From CAVPLM01 sp964497095 (GTDB taxonomy: Bacteria > Actinomycetota > Thermoleophilia > RBG-16-64-13), in contig CAZCCL010000004.1 in assembly GCA_964497095.1 (NCBI GenBank), positions 1 to 54,354 on the forward strand: 54,354 nt of DNA, written 5' to 3'. Below the pieces are notes generated by a model, which worked only from the letters and a program-made list of their open reading frames with translations, searched no databases and was not told where the DNA came from. Position numbers and translations under genes: made by a program. Below, piece after piece: positions 15,872 through 23,995 of this stretch; within the stretch, counting starts at the first letter, position 1, and the number at the start of each line of letters is the position of its first letter.

Positions 15872-16702
15872 TTACGGGACCACGAAGCCGTGCTTCTCGA
15901 GGATGGAGCGCCCCTCCGGGCCGGTCGTGAAGTCGACAAACGCCTGACCGAGCGTCTTGACCTTGCTCGCACTGACGACCGCAGTGACGTAGGCGATCTC
16001 GCTGTGCCAGGTGGGATCGGAAGTTTCCACGACCTTGACGGCGCTGCCGCCGTTGATGGCGTCGGTGGTGAACATGATGCCGGCGTCCACCTCTCCTTGC
16101 TTCACATAGGTGAGGGTCTGCGGAGCGCTCCTAGAGTAGATGAGCTTCGGCTGCACTGCCTCCAGCAGCCCGAGGGTGGTGAGCACCTCGAGTGCATGCT
16201 TTCCCTGGGGAGCGGTCTGGGGGTCGGCGGTAGTGATCCGCTTGACCGCGTCTTTGGTGAGATCCTGGAAGCTGGTGATGCCAAGCTTGGAATCTGCCGG
16301 GACGGCCAGGACCATCTCGTTGCTGGCGAAGGTCGTGACGGAAACTTGGTCCACAAGGTCCTGCTCGAGGAGGTTGTTCACCTGGATGGGCGATGCCGAG
16401 ACGAAGACATCGACCGGAGATCCCGCCTCGATCTGCTTCTGAAGAGTGCCGGAGGCGTCGAAGGTGAAAGTGGTCTCCGTGCCGCTCGCCTGATCGAAGG
16501 CTTCCCCTATCTCAGTGAAGGCCTCCGTGAGACTCGCTGCGGTAGCGACGAGGAGGGTCTTCGAGGCCCCGTTCTCGGTAGGTTCCCCCGTGTTGGGCGA
16601 GTTGTCATCCGCGCCACAGGCCGCAAGGACGACAGCGACCAAGACGAGCAGCGAGGCAAAGATAAGGCTGAGGCCTCTTCGCGCAGCGAATCTGGTCTTC
16701 AT
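15872..16702 (-). CDS. modA: molybdate/tungstate-binding lipoprotein
   Basis: A 276-aa periplasmic-type oxyanion receptor. The signal sequence ends in a lipobox (VVLAAC), so it is anchored to the membrane. The mature part has LLVATAASLTEAFTEIGEAF, FDASGTLQKQIEAGSPVDVF and the later EVDAGIMFTTDAI, all characteristic of ModA. It would feed molybdate or tungstate to the molybdo- and tungsto-enzymes found between 42722 and 54354. The ATG at 16702 has AGGAG at 16709-16713. Specificity for Mo versus W cannot be told by eye. Confidence 0.93.
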   Translation of the reverse strand: MKTRFAARRGLSLIFASLLVLVAVVLAACGADDNSPNTGEPTENGASKTLLVATAASLTEAFTEIGEAFDQASGTETTFTFDASGTLQKQIEAGSPVDVFVSASPIQVNNLLEQDLVDQVSVTTFASNEMVLAVPADSKLGITSFQDLTKDAVKRITTADPQTAPQGKHALEVLTTLGLLEAVQPKLIYSRSAPQTLTYVKQGEVDAGIMFTTDAINGGSAVKVVETSDPTWHSEIAYVTAVVSASKVKTLGQAFVDFTTGPEGRSILEKHGFVVP

Positions 16703-16712
16703 AGTGGGCTCC

Positions 16713-16726
16713 TACGAGCGCTCGTA
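16713..16726. promoter_or_regulatory. 14-bp perfect palindrome before modA
   Basis: TACGAGCGCTCGTA is a perfect palindrome starting next to the modA ribosome site. It could be a repressor operator or a translation-blocking hairpin. An AT-rich stretch (16727-16747), suitable for a promoter, lies just upstream. Confidence 0.5.
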
Positions 16727-16848
16727 ATACTTTAGATAGGATAACGTCGAGAAACGGGCCGCGCAAGTGTTGGATCACCATGCAGTCAGGCGGGTGATCG
16801 AACCTGAAGGCCTATGGTCGGGCGGGGGCCAGGAGCCGGCCGGCCCTC

Positions 16849-17721
16849 TCAGTCGTTCGCCAGCAGGTGCATCAAGGAAGAGGTGTCCCAGCGATTGCCG
16901 CCGCGCGCCTGCACCTGGGCGTAGAACTGGTCGATGAGCGCGGTGACCGGCAGGCGCGCGCCGTTGCTGCCCGCCTCTTCGAGACACATGGCGAGGTCCT
17001 TGCGCATCCAGTCGACCGCAAAGCCGAAGCCGTCGAACTTCACATCGTCCATGGCCTTCCAGCGGTTCTCCATCTGCCAGGACTGGGCCGCTCCCTGCGA
17101 GATCACTCCGATCACTTTCTCGATGTCCAGGCCCGCCCGTTTGCCGAAGTTGATCGCTTCAGCCAGACTCTGCACCAGGCCGGCGATAGCGATCTGGTTG
17201 ACCATCTTGGTGAGCTGTCCGCTGCCCGTCGGGCCGATCAGGGAGCACTCCTTCGCGTACAGGTCGAGGACAGGCTTGACTTTGGCGAAGGTCTCTTCCT
17301 CGCCGCCGCACATGATCCCAAGCCGGCCGTCGACCGCGCCTATCTGCCCGCCCGAGATGGGTGCGTCGATGAAGCCCATGCCCCGCTCCCTACAGGCCGC
17401 GTCGAGCTCGCGGGCGATGGTCGCCGAAGCGGTGGTGTGGTCGATCAGGATCGCTCCCGTTACCATGCCGGCCAGGGCCCCGGCAGGCCTGTATACCACT
17501 GAGCGCACATCGTCGTCGTTCCCCACGTACATCAGCACGATGTCGCAATCGGTTGCCGCCTCGCGCGGGGTGGGAGCGCTCGCGCCGCCGTGCTCCTGGA
17601 CCCACTGGGCGGCTCTGGTGGCCGTGCGGTTGTAGACGGTCACGTCGTGGCCTCCCCTGAGCAGGTGGCCCGCCATCGGATAGCCCATCACACCCAAACC
17701 GAGAAACGCGAGTCTCGTCAT
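16849..17721 (-). CDS. NAD(P)-dependent beta-hydroxyacid dehydrogenase
   Basis: A 290-aa enzyme of the 3-hydroxyisobutyrate/tartronate-semialdehyde reductase family. The ATG at 17721 (GGGGAG upstream) is preferred over a GTG 15 bases earlier. The Rossmann motif is FLGLGVMGYPMAGHL, the substrate loop is DAPISGGQIGAVDG, and the catalytic Lys lies in GSGQLTKMVNQIAIAG. The C-terminal helical domain has MRKDLAMCLEEA, as in GarR and MmsB. It reversibly oxidises a beta-hydroxy acid using NAD(P). It stands alone; the real substrate (3-hydroxyisobutyrate, glycerate or a succinic semialdehyde relative) cannot be decided. Confidence 0.85.
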   Translation of the reverse strand: MTRLAFLGLGVMGYPMAGHLLRGGHDVTVYNRTATRAAQWVQEHGGASAPTPREAATDCDIVLMYVGNDDDVRSVVYRPAGALAGMVTGAILIDHTTASATIARELDAACRERGMGFIDAPISGGQIGAVDGRLGIMCGGEEETFAKVKPVLDLYAKECSLIGPTGSGQLTKMVNQIAIAGLVQSLAEAINFGKRAGLDIEKVIGVISQGAAQSWQMENRWKAMDDVKFDGFGFAVDWMRKDLAMCLEEAGSNGARLPVTALIDQFYAQVQARGGNRWDTSSLMHLLAND

Positions 17722-17876
17722 CGTCTGTCTCCCCACTCGTTGCGCCCGTTCGAGGACACAAAGATATTACAACGCCAGCCGTCCCCGGAGGGTCGGAAGT
17801 ACGGTTTTCGGACTGGAGGTGGCCTCGAGGAAGAAAGGGCCGGCTAGGGAGGGTCAGAGGGAAGCGTCTCGGGCCA

Positions 17877-18605
17877 CTATCCCGTCGTGCCCGCGTTCCC
17901 CAGGTAGTCGTTGTGGACATCCTGGGACACCAGCCCGTCCGTGACCTCGATGATGCGGTCCGTCTGCTGGGCGATCGCCCGGTCGTGAGTGACGATGACG
18001 AAGGTCGTGCCCATCTCGTTGTGAATACGGCGAAAAAGGTCATAGACCATAGCTGAGTTCTGGGTGTCGAGGTTGCCGGTCGGTTCGTCGGCCAGCAGGA
18101 TGTCGGGAGAGTTCATCAGAGCCCGCCCGATGGCGACCCGCTGCTTCTGACCCCCCGAGAGCTGTTCGGCGCTCTTGTCTGCCATGCCGCCCAGTCCCAG
18201 GAAGGATAGGATCTCCTCCGCCCGCTTGCGCGCGTTGCCCGTCCCCTTGACCGTCCTGGCCGGCGCCCCGATCCAGGTGGGGAGGAGAAGGTTCTCCCTC
18301 ACCGAGAACTCGGGCAAGAGATGATGGAACTGGAACACGAAACCCAGGTGCGCGTTCCTGAAGGCGGCTCTGTCCTTCTTCCCCAGCTTGCCGACGTCGG
18401 TGCCGAGCAGGTTGACCGTTCCCTCGGTGGGCCGATCGAGCAGGCCGAGCATGTTGAGCAGGGTCGATTTCCCGCTGCCCGACTGCCCTATGATCGAGAG
18501 AAATTCCTTCTCCGCCACCCGGAAAGAGATGCCCCGTAGCGCCAGAGTCTTCACCGCGGTCCCGTACTCCTTGGTCACTCCGTCGATGCCGATGGTGTCA
18601 GGCAC
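17877..18605 (-). CDS. ABC transporter ATP-binding protein (LolD/MacB type)
   Basis: A 242-aa ATPase. Walker A is GQSGSGKST, the signature is LSGGQKQRVAIGRAL, Walker B is ILLADEPTGNLD and the H-loop is VIVTHD. The LLDRPTEGTV and FVFQFHHLLPEFSVRENL segments mark the MacB/LolD/FtsE class, which moves substrates by a mechanical, extracytoplasmic process. It overlaps the permease gene by 8 bp and is the last gene of a three-gene operon headed by a cobalamin-domain protein. Confidence 0.92.
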   Translation of the reverse strand: MPDTIGIDGVTKEYGTAVKTLALRGISFRVAEKEFLSIIGQSGSGKSTLLNMLGLLDRPTEGTVNLLGTDVGKLGKKDRAAFRNAHLGFVFQFHHLLPEFSVRENLLLPTWIGAPARTVKGTGNARKRAEEILSFLGLGGMADKSAEQLSGGQKQRVAIGRALMNSPDILLADEPTGNLDTQNSAMVYDLFRRIHNEMGTTFVIVTHDRAIAQQTDRIIEVTDGLVSQDVHNDYLGNAGTTG

Positions 18606-19746
18606 TCTGGATCACCTCTATGGGATCGAGACGCGCGGTCTTCCGATACGGGATGATGGCGGAGATGAGGGCGATAGCGATCCCGATGCCCGCGGAGAGG
18701 AGGACGAAGCCGACCTGCGGCTGGATGGGGAAGAGCCCCGTGTCCCCGCCCCGGGCTATCAGACTGAAGGCCCCGATCAACCCGAGACTGATCCCGATGC
18801 CAAGCGCGGTCCCGACCACCCCGAGGATGCCGGCCTGCCAGAGGAAGACAAGGCCGGTACGTCCGTCGGCCATACCCAGAGCTTTGAGGATGCCGATCTG
18901 CCGGGTCTTCTGGACAGCGGAGATGGCAAGGGTGGAGGCGATCCCCAACATGACCGCGATGATCACGAAGACCTGGATCATGTAGGACGACGTGCTCTGG
19001 CTCTGAAGAGCGGTGAGAAGCTCGCTGTTCTTGGCCTGCCACTCGGTCACCTGCAACTGCGGATACTTGAGGGCCACGTCGGCGGCCACGTCGGGGGAGG
19101 TGAAGACGTCGTTGATCTGCATCTCGACCGCGCCCACCTCCTCGACCGAACGACCAAGGGCCCGGCTGGCCGCTTCCAGGCCGGCGAACACCGACTGCTG
19201 GTTGACCGCCTGGGCGCCCAGATCGAAGACCCCTTCCACACGCGCCTCAACGGTCGAACCGTCGGCCAACACCAGCTCGATCGGATCGCCCGGCGCGAAG
19301 CCGTACTGCTCGGCGAACTCCTTGCCTACCAGTACTCGGTCCCCGTCCAGGGTGACCTCCCCCGCCACCATCTTGTCCGACAGCTTGTAGATGGAGTCGA
19401 TGTCCTCGTAGGCCCCGCCTTTGACGACCACCGGCGCGCTGGAACCTGCCATGGGAACGAGGGCGGAGAGCGTCTGCACCGGGGCTACAGCCGTGATCCG
19501 CGGATCAGTCTTCAGCTTTTCCCTGTCCGCGGCGGTGAAGGTGAAAGCCGCCTCGCCGGCCGCCGGCTCGATAGTGACATGGGAACTCGAGCCCACGGTG
19601 CTGTCCAAAAGGGACTGCTGCAGGCTCGTGATCAGCGACCCCACGAACACCTGGACCGCGATCCCCACGGCGATACCGAAGATGATCAGTATCGACTGGG
19701 CCTTGCTACGCCACAGGAACCGCCAGGCGATCTTTGGCTCGAGCAT
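18598..19746 (-). CDS. ABC transporter permease (MacB/LolE/FtsX type)
   Basis: A 382-aa permease starting MLEPKIAWRFLWRSKAQSIL after GAGGAG. One N-terminal helix is followed by a large extracytoplasmic domain (about 45-250) and three C-terminal helices with the FtsX motif (LGIASTLAISAVQKTRQIGI, LKALGMADGRTGLVF). This architecture exports lipoproteins, peptides or lipids, or signals across the membrane. It pairs with the adjacent ATPase. It begins 4 bp after the cobalamin-domain gene, so the three are co-transcribed. Confidence 0.9.
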   Translation of the reverse strand: MLEPKIAWRFLWRSKAQSILIIFGIAVGIAVQVFVGSLITSLQQSLLDSTVGSSSHVTIEPAAGEAAFTFTAADREKLKTDPRITAVAPVQTLSALVPMAGSSAPVVVKGGAYEDIDSIYKLSDKMVAGEVTLDGDRVLVGKEFAEQYGFAPGDPIELVLADGSTVEARVEGVFDLGAQAVNQQSVFAGLEAASRALGRSVEEVGAVEMQINDVFTSPDVAADVALKYPQLQVTEWQAKNSELLTALQSQSTSSYMIQVFVIIAVMLGIASTLAISAVQKTRQIGILKALGMADGRTGLVFLWQAGILGVVGTALGIGISLGLIGAFSLIARGGDTGLFPIQPQVGFVLLSAGIGIAIALISAIIPYRKTARLDPIEVIQSA

Positions 19747-19750
19747 CGGT

Positions 19751-20410
19751 CTACTCCTCGGCGCGGGCCTGCGCCGCCAGCTCGTCCAGCAGCCCATCGA
19801 CCGAGTCGACCGTGAACTCCTCCCAGCCTGCATCCGAGTGGGCGAAGGCCGGACCGCCTGCGACGATGCGTACCTCGGGGAGCAGCTCCCGCAGTCTTCT
19901 TACTACTTCATGGAGCGCTGCTCTTTGGAAGTGGGAGGAGGCGGAGAGACAGACCACACTCGCACCTACTGAGCGTACGCAATTCACCATCTCCTCGACC
20001 GGAGTGGCGGCTCCTACATAGACGGTCCGGAAGCCGCGGAGATCGAAGCGGTCCACCAGCATACGGAGGCCCACGTCGTGCGCCTCCTCCGGCGGGCAGA
20101 AGAAGGCGACCGTGACCGGGACTGATCCGACTAGGGCTTTGCGCTCGAGTACCCTCGGGTACAGGGCCTCGATGGCGGCTCGCACCGCCCCCACGATCAG
20201 ATGCTCCTCCCAGACGGCCGTGCGGCCTTCCTGCCAGCCACGTCCAACAGACACCAGGAAGGGTTCGAGCACGTGAGTGTAGAGATCCTCGATAGCCAGG
20301 CCACCCTCGACGGCGGCAAGGATGGCACCCACCGCTCCCTCGCGATCGTGCGTCCGCAAGCATCGCTCGAGGCTTTCCCTTGTTTCGGTCGCGACCTCTC
20401 GAGCCATCAC
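19751..20410 (-). CDS. free-standing CarH/LitR-like cobalamin-binding protein
   Basis: A 219-aa soluble protein with a helical cap (about 15-85) and a B12-binding Rossmann domain (about 95-215). The cap has Trp59, then exactly nine residues, then Glu69-His70 (GWQEGRTAVWEEH), the Wx9EH signature of adenosylcobalamin photoreceptors such as CarH. The Rossmann part has E109-A-H111-D-V-G114, the ExHxxG motif that supplies the lower histidine ligand of cobalt. The MerR-type DNA-binding domain of CarH is absent. The GTG start has GGAGG 10 bases upstream. It heads an operon with an ABC transporter. A role as a light or B12 sensor acting through another protein is inference; a corrinoid carrier is the alternative. 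Confidence 0.8.
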   Translation of the reverse strand: MMAREVATETRESLERCLRTHDREGAVGAILAAVEGGLAIEDLYTHVLEPFLVSVGRGWQEGRTAVWEEHLIVGAVRAAIEALYPRVLERKALVGSVPVTVAFFCPPEEAHDVGLRMLVDRFDLRGFRTVYVGAATPVEEMVNCVRSVGASVVCLSASSHFQRAALHEVVRRLRELLPEVRIVAGGPAFAHSDAGWEEFTVDSVDGLLDELAAQARAEE

Positions 20411-20541
20411 CAGCCGTTGGCCTCCTCATTCACATCGGCCCAGCGTCGCGGGCCGTTTGGTACCCTTGGTTCGCGGTCTGATACCCGAGTTGTGGGATGA
20501 TGCAAACACGACGGACCGGCGCCTGCGGTCAGGGGGGAGGA

Positions 20542-21063
20542 ATGGCGAAAGACGCCTTGGTAAAGGAAGTCCTGGTCAACGACAAGATGCAGCGCGGTTA
20601 TCTCTACGTGCTTGCCGCACCCGAGGGGCGGGACTTCGCCGAGGAGTTCAAGCCCGAACTGACTCCCAAGGAGATGCTCGAGCTGGGGGTGTTCGGCGGG
20701 AAGTACATGACCGACTGCCGGGACGAGTTCCCTGCCTCGTGGTACGAGAACGCCAAGCTCTCGCCGGAGAAAAGCGATCCCTCCCTGAATTTCTTTGGTG
20801 TGAGCGCGTCGCTCCCCCTCGCCGAATGGCGGAGACGCGGCTGGATCTACGAGGAAGACCCGCGGGGATGGTTCCAGTGGTACTGCCGCTACTACAGGGG
20901 CCGGCGCATCCCCGAGGAAGACGCCCGGCAGATCGGGCGCTGGAAGGCGATGACGAGGCACGTGGCCCAGGTCAGGAAGAACTGTTTCACCGGCGACCTG
21001 CACTGCCGCCAGCGTCAACGCCAGGCCCTCCTCCACTGGGCCTACGACTCGCGAAGGATCTAG
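20542..21063 (+). CDS. conserved protein of unknown function
   Basis: A 173-aa protein; the ATG at 20542 follows GGGGGGAGG. It opens AKDALVKEVLVNDKMQRGY and has a central PKEMLELGVFGGKYMTDC, FPASWYENAKL and a Trp-rich stretch DPRGWFQWYCRYYRGRR, ending in a basic Cys-containing tail (CFTGDLHCRQRQRQALLHW). I do not know its activity; the Trp/Tyr/Arg-rich segment suggests a compact soluble fold. It lies 5 bp before the CobW-type GTPase, so the two are probably co-transcribed. Confidence 0.75.
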   Translation: MAKDALVKEVLVNDKMQRGYLYVLAAPEGRDFAEEFKPELTPKEMLELGVFGGKYMTDCRDEFPASWYENAKLSPEKSDPSLNFFGVSASLPLAEWRRRGWIYEEDPRGWFQWYCRYYRGRRIPEEDARQIGRWKAMTRHVAQVRKNCFTGDLHCRQRQRQALLHWAYDSRRI

Positions 21064-21068
21064 CGCGC

Positions 21069-21585
21069 ATGCGGCTGCTCCTCTTCGCCGGCTTCTTGGG
21101 CTCGGGCAAGACCACCTTGGTCCTTTCCGTCGCCCGGCGGGCCGCGGAAGACGGACGGAGACTCTGTGTGATCGTGAACGAGATCGGCGAGGTGGGCATC
21201 GATGGCGAGGTGCTTCGTATCGGTGATCTCGAGGTCAAGGAGATCACGGCAGGATGTATCTGCTGTCAGATCGGTGTGGATCTGGTGCGCGCCCTCCATG
21301 AGCTCGAGCAGCAGTTTCAGCCCGACCTGGCGGTCATCGAGGCCTCGGGTATCGCTACGCCGGAGGGAGTATTCGACGCCCTGCGCTACTACCCCGCGCA
21401 CACCGTCACCGGCATGGAGACCATCACGGTGGTCGACCCCACTCGGTTCGGAGCGCTGCACGCCGTCCTCACGCCGCTTATCGAGGCCCAGATCCTCGGG
21501 GCCGACCGGGTGGTGATCACGAGGGAAGACGAGGCGACCGCGATCGAGTTGGAGGAGACCATCAGGTCTGCCAGAATCAATAGAG
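21069..21585 (+). pseudogene. CobW-type metallochaperone GTPase, truncated
   Basis: The N-terminal 170 residues of a COG0523/CobW or HypB-like GTPase. The P-loop is FAGFLGSGKTT, followed by CVIVNEIGEVGIDGE, the metal-binding ITAGCICCQIG (CxCC) and Walker B-like LAVIEASGIATPEGVF. Family recognition stops at about ELEETIRSARIN. After that the frame runs through unrelated DNA and ends at 21815, in a different phase from the substrate-binding protein that begins there. The NKxD-type guanine-specificity site (ITREDEA may be its degenerate start) and the whole C-terminal domain are missing. Either a deletion or a misassembly joined the two genes. CobW proteins deliver metal, sometimes to cobalamin synthesis, which would suit the cobalamin-domain gene close by. 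Confidence 0.75.
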
Positions 21586-21600
21586 CGAGCTGCTCTCGGT

Positions 21601-22839
21601 GTGTTTGCCGTGGCTTGCGGTGGGGAGGAAGAAACCACCACCACCGCCGCGCCGGCGAGCACCGAGACCACGGCACCGGCCAGCACCGAGACGACCGCAC
21701 CCGCGGAGTCGACGACCACGTCGATGGCATCCGCCGAGCCGATCAAGATCGGGCTCATCTTGTCTCTGACCGGAGTGAGCTCGGCCCCGGCTTTGTCCGT
21801 CAAAGCGGGGTTTGAGACCGAGATCGCGAAGTTCAACGCCGATGGCGGCATCAACGGGCGCCAGATCGAAGTCATGATCGAGGACGACAAGTCCGACATG
21901 ACCGCGGCTATGGCGGCGGTGACGAAGCAGATCGAGCAGAACAAGTTCGACATCGTCATCGGGCCGTTCCCACAGTGGACGTCCAAACCGGCGCGGGACA
22001 TCACCGAAGCTGCGGGGATGCCGCACATCGCTGCCGGGCCGCCCACCCTTGAGGAGCTTGCCGATACCACCACGGTGTACAAATCCTCTATCTATTCATC
22101 CACTGGTGCTGACGGTGAGGGCGAGGCGTGGGCCATAATGGTCAAGGCGGAGGGATTCAAGAACGTTCTCGGCATCGGGGACCAGATCCCCATCCACCAA
22201 GAGGGACTGAAGCTGCTGGCGGACGGACTGGCTGCCGAGTATGGTTTCCAGATCACCGTGATGCCCGATGCCTGGGCGCTTGACGAAGCCGACATCACCC
22301 CGATCGCCAACAAGGTGGCCGATCAGGTGAAAACGCTGAACCCGGACGCGCTTATCGTCGCGAGTAACCCCATCCACGTACCGGCCATGACGAAGGCTCT
22401 GCGCGGTCTGGGCGTCACTCAGCCCATCATCGGGAGCGCCGCCGGTGCCCATCCCGCCATCTTCATGCAGGGTCCCGAGGCTGTGGAGGGCAATCTAACA
22501 ATTGGCCCCGGCGTCGTCAATCCGTCAGAACTGCCGGACGACTACCCGGCCAAAGCGGAGCTCGTTGATTTCATCGAGCGCTACATGGCAGCCAATCAGG
22601 ACCCGCCGAGCCTCTTCCTGGGATTCGGCTACGACATGGCCAACCTCGCCCGCCAGGCCCTGGAAGCCGGTAATGGCGACATGGCCGCCACGGCGGCAGC
22701 TCTCAGGAGCATCGGCCCATGGGCCGGCGCCCAAGGTACGTTCCACTACACGCCTACGGACAGCTACGGCATCCACGGCGGCTTCTGCGAGCGGAAGGTC
22801 GAGGGCGGCCAGTTCGTGTTCGTGAGGACGCTCAACTAG
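21601..22839 (+). CDS. ABC substrate-binding protein (Leu/Ile/Val type), N-terminus truncated
   Basis: A type I periplasmic receptor of the LivK family, about 412 aa from the GTG at 21601. It has only the end of a lipoprotein signal (AALGVFAVACGGEEE, reading back to 21586); the usual Met, basic residues and first hydrophobic turn are absent. A Thr/Ala/Glu linker follows, then IKIGLILSLTGVSSAPAL, NADGGINGRQIEVMIEDDKS, the inter-domain region and ATAAALRSIGPWAGAQGTF. It would bind an amino or organic acid for import. No permease genes are adjacent; the Liv system with its own receptor is 11 kb away. As assembled it could not be exported properly. Confidence 0.85.
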   Translation: MFAVACGGEEETTTTAAPASTETTAPASTETTAPAESTTTSMASAEPIKIGLILSLTGVSSAPALSVKAGFETEIAKFNADGGINGRQIEVMIEDDKSDMTAAMAAVTKQIEQNKFDIVIGPFPQWTSKPARDITEAAGMPHIAAGPPTLEELADTTTVYKSSIYSSTGADGEGEAWAIMVKAEGFKNVLGIGDQIPIHQEGLKLLADGLAAEYGFQITVMPDAWALDEADITPIANKVADQVKTLNPDALIVASNPIHVPAMTKALRGLGVTQPIIGSAAGAHPAIFMQGPEAVEGNLTIGPGVVNPSELPDDYPAKAELVDFIERYMAANQDPPSLFLGFGYDMANLARQALEAGNGDMAATAAALRSIGPWAGAQGTFHYTPTDSYGIHGGFCERKVEGGQFVFVRTLN

Positions 22840-22860
22840 CAGTCGAACCGCAAAACTATC

Positions 22861-22883
22861 CCTGTGCCGCTTGGCGGCACAGG
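22861..22883 (+). terminator. hairpin after the substrate-binding protein
   Basis: A 10-bp perfect stem CCTGTGCCGC/GCGGCACAGG with a TTG loop, 21 bp after the stop codon. It has no strong T-run. Confidence 0.6.
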
Positions 22884-22887
22884 TGGC

Positions 22888-22933
22888 AGCCCGGCCGCAG
22901 CTCATGGGGAAAGTCCCAGGCTGCGGCCGGGCT
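22888..22933 (+). terminator. second, larger hairpin
   Basis: Perfect 14-bp arms AGCCCGGCCGCAGC (22888-22901) and GCTGCGGCCGGGCT (22920-22933) around an 18-base loop that itself can pair TGGG with CCCA. With the preceding stem it makes a tandem termination or mRNA-protecting structure. The remaining sequence to 23178 holds only an AGGGC repeat run (about 23053-23072). Confidence 0.6.
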
Positions 22934-23178
22934 CGTACAGGGGCTCAACTAGGGCATGGTCCGGGGGTTCGTAGGCGGCCTGTTCACATGCGTAGCGTCC
23001 CTTGACTGCTCGGATGGAGCCTCGGCTGCCTCGAGGAAGGCAGCGAGAAATGAGGGCAGGGCAGGGCAGGGCACGACTTGCTGGGGATCGGGGCCGAGAT
23101 CGGCCTACCTGCTATCATGGGGCAAGCAAAATGGAATATCGAGCTTACCAAGTATCCAATCGACCAAGGAGCATTCCT

Positions 23179-23946
23179 ATGGGTGAGCGGTTGAAAGGGA
23201 AAGTGGCCGTTGTTACGGGCGCCGGTGGCCTAGGCATCGGACAGGGATGCGCTCTCGCCTTCGCCCGCGAGGGAGCCGACGTGGTGGGCTGCGACATCGA
23301 TCAAGTCGCTGCCGACGAGACCCTCGCTCTGGCAGAAGCCGAAGGCCTGTCCTACGAGAGCTTCGTCGCCGACTTGACCGATCCCGGGGCCAACGAGGCT
23401 CTGATGGCTTATGCAGTCGAGCGGTTCGGTGGCTTGGACATCCTGGTCCCAGCGGCGGCCTTCGTCGAATTCGCTCCCATCGAGGAGATGGACTACGAGA
23501 AGCACTGGAAGCGGACGTTGCAGGGGGAGCTCGACCTGGTCTTTCTGCCCTGCAAAGCCGCCTGGCCTCACATGGTGACCCGCGGAGGCGGCTCCATCAT
23601 CAACCTAGCCTCCGCCAACGCGTACGTGTCGCTACCCAGTGGCGCCCTGGCCCACTGCGCCACCAAAGGCGGGGTGCTGGCCATGACCAGGCAGCTGGCG
23701 TCCGAGGGAGCCCGCCATCACATCCGGGCCAACACCATCTCTCCGGCCTTGATCGTCACCGCCCATACCAAAGAGCGGATAGACCACGAGCCCGGCTTCA
23801 AGGAGATGGTGATGGAGTCCATCATGCTGGACCGCCTGGGCAAGCCGGAAGACATAGGCTACTGCGCCGTCTATCTGGCTTCAGACGAGTCCGGCTGGGT
23901 GACCGGAGCGGACATCAGGGTCGACGGCGGCGCGACCGCTTTCTAG
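23179..23946 (+). CDS. SDR-family protein with altered catalytic residues
   Basis: A 255-aa short-chain dehydrogenase fold starting at the ATG after AAGGAG. The NAD(P) motif is TGAGGLGIGQG, the Ser site is INLASANAY (Ser145), and the expected Tyr-x-x-x-Lys reads HCATK: His159 in place of Tyr, with Lys163 kept. The usual NNAG motif is also changed (ILVPAAAFVEF). The C-terminus DIRVDGGATAF is normal. Loss of the Tyr acid/base suggests altered chemistry or a non-redox role. It is the first gene of a set with DUF3237 and EthD-type proteins (49- and 30-bp gaps). Confidence 0.87.
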   Translation: MGERLKGKVAVVTGAGGLGIGQGCALAFAREGADVVGCDIDQVAADETLALAEAEGLSYESFVADLTDPGANEALMAYAVERFGGLDILVPAAAFVEFAPIEEMDYEKHWKRTLQGELDLVFLPCKAAWPHMVTRGGGSIINLASANAYVSLPSGALAHCATKGGVLAMTRQLASEGARHHIRANTISPALIVTAHTKERIDHEPGFKEMVMESIMLDRLGKPEDIGYCAVYLASDESGWVTGADIRVDGGATAF

Positions 23947-23995
23947 GCCGAAGCGCGGACAACGCACCAATGGGAAAGCATCGAGGAAGAAGGAT

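Noticed and set aside
18388..19815. 475-codon plus-strand frame opposite the ABC permease and ATPase
   Set aside because: Antisense shadow of two well-supported transporter genes.
23053..23072. Four AGGGC-type repeats as a regulatory or CRISPR-like element
   Set aside because: Short simple-sequence run; no spacers and no other copies seen.
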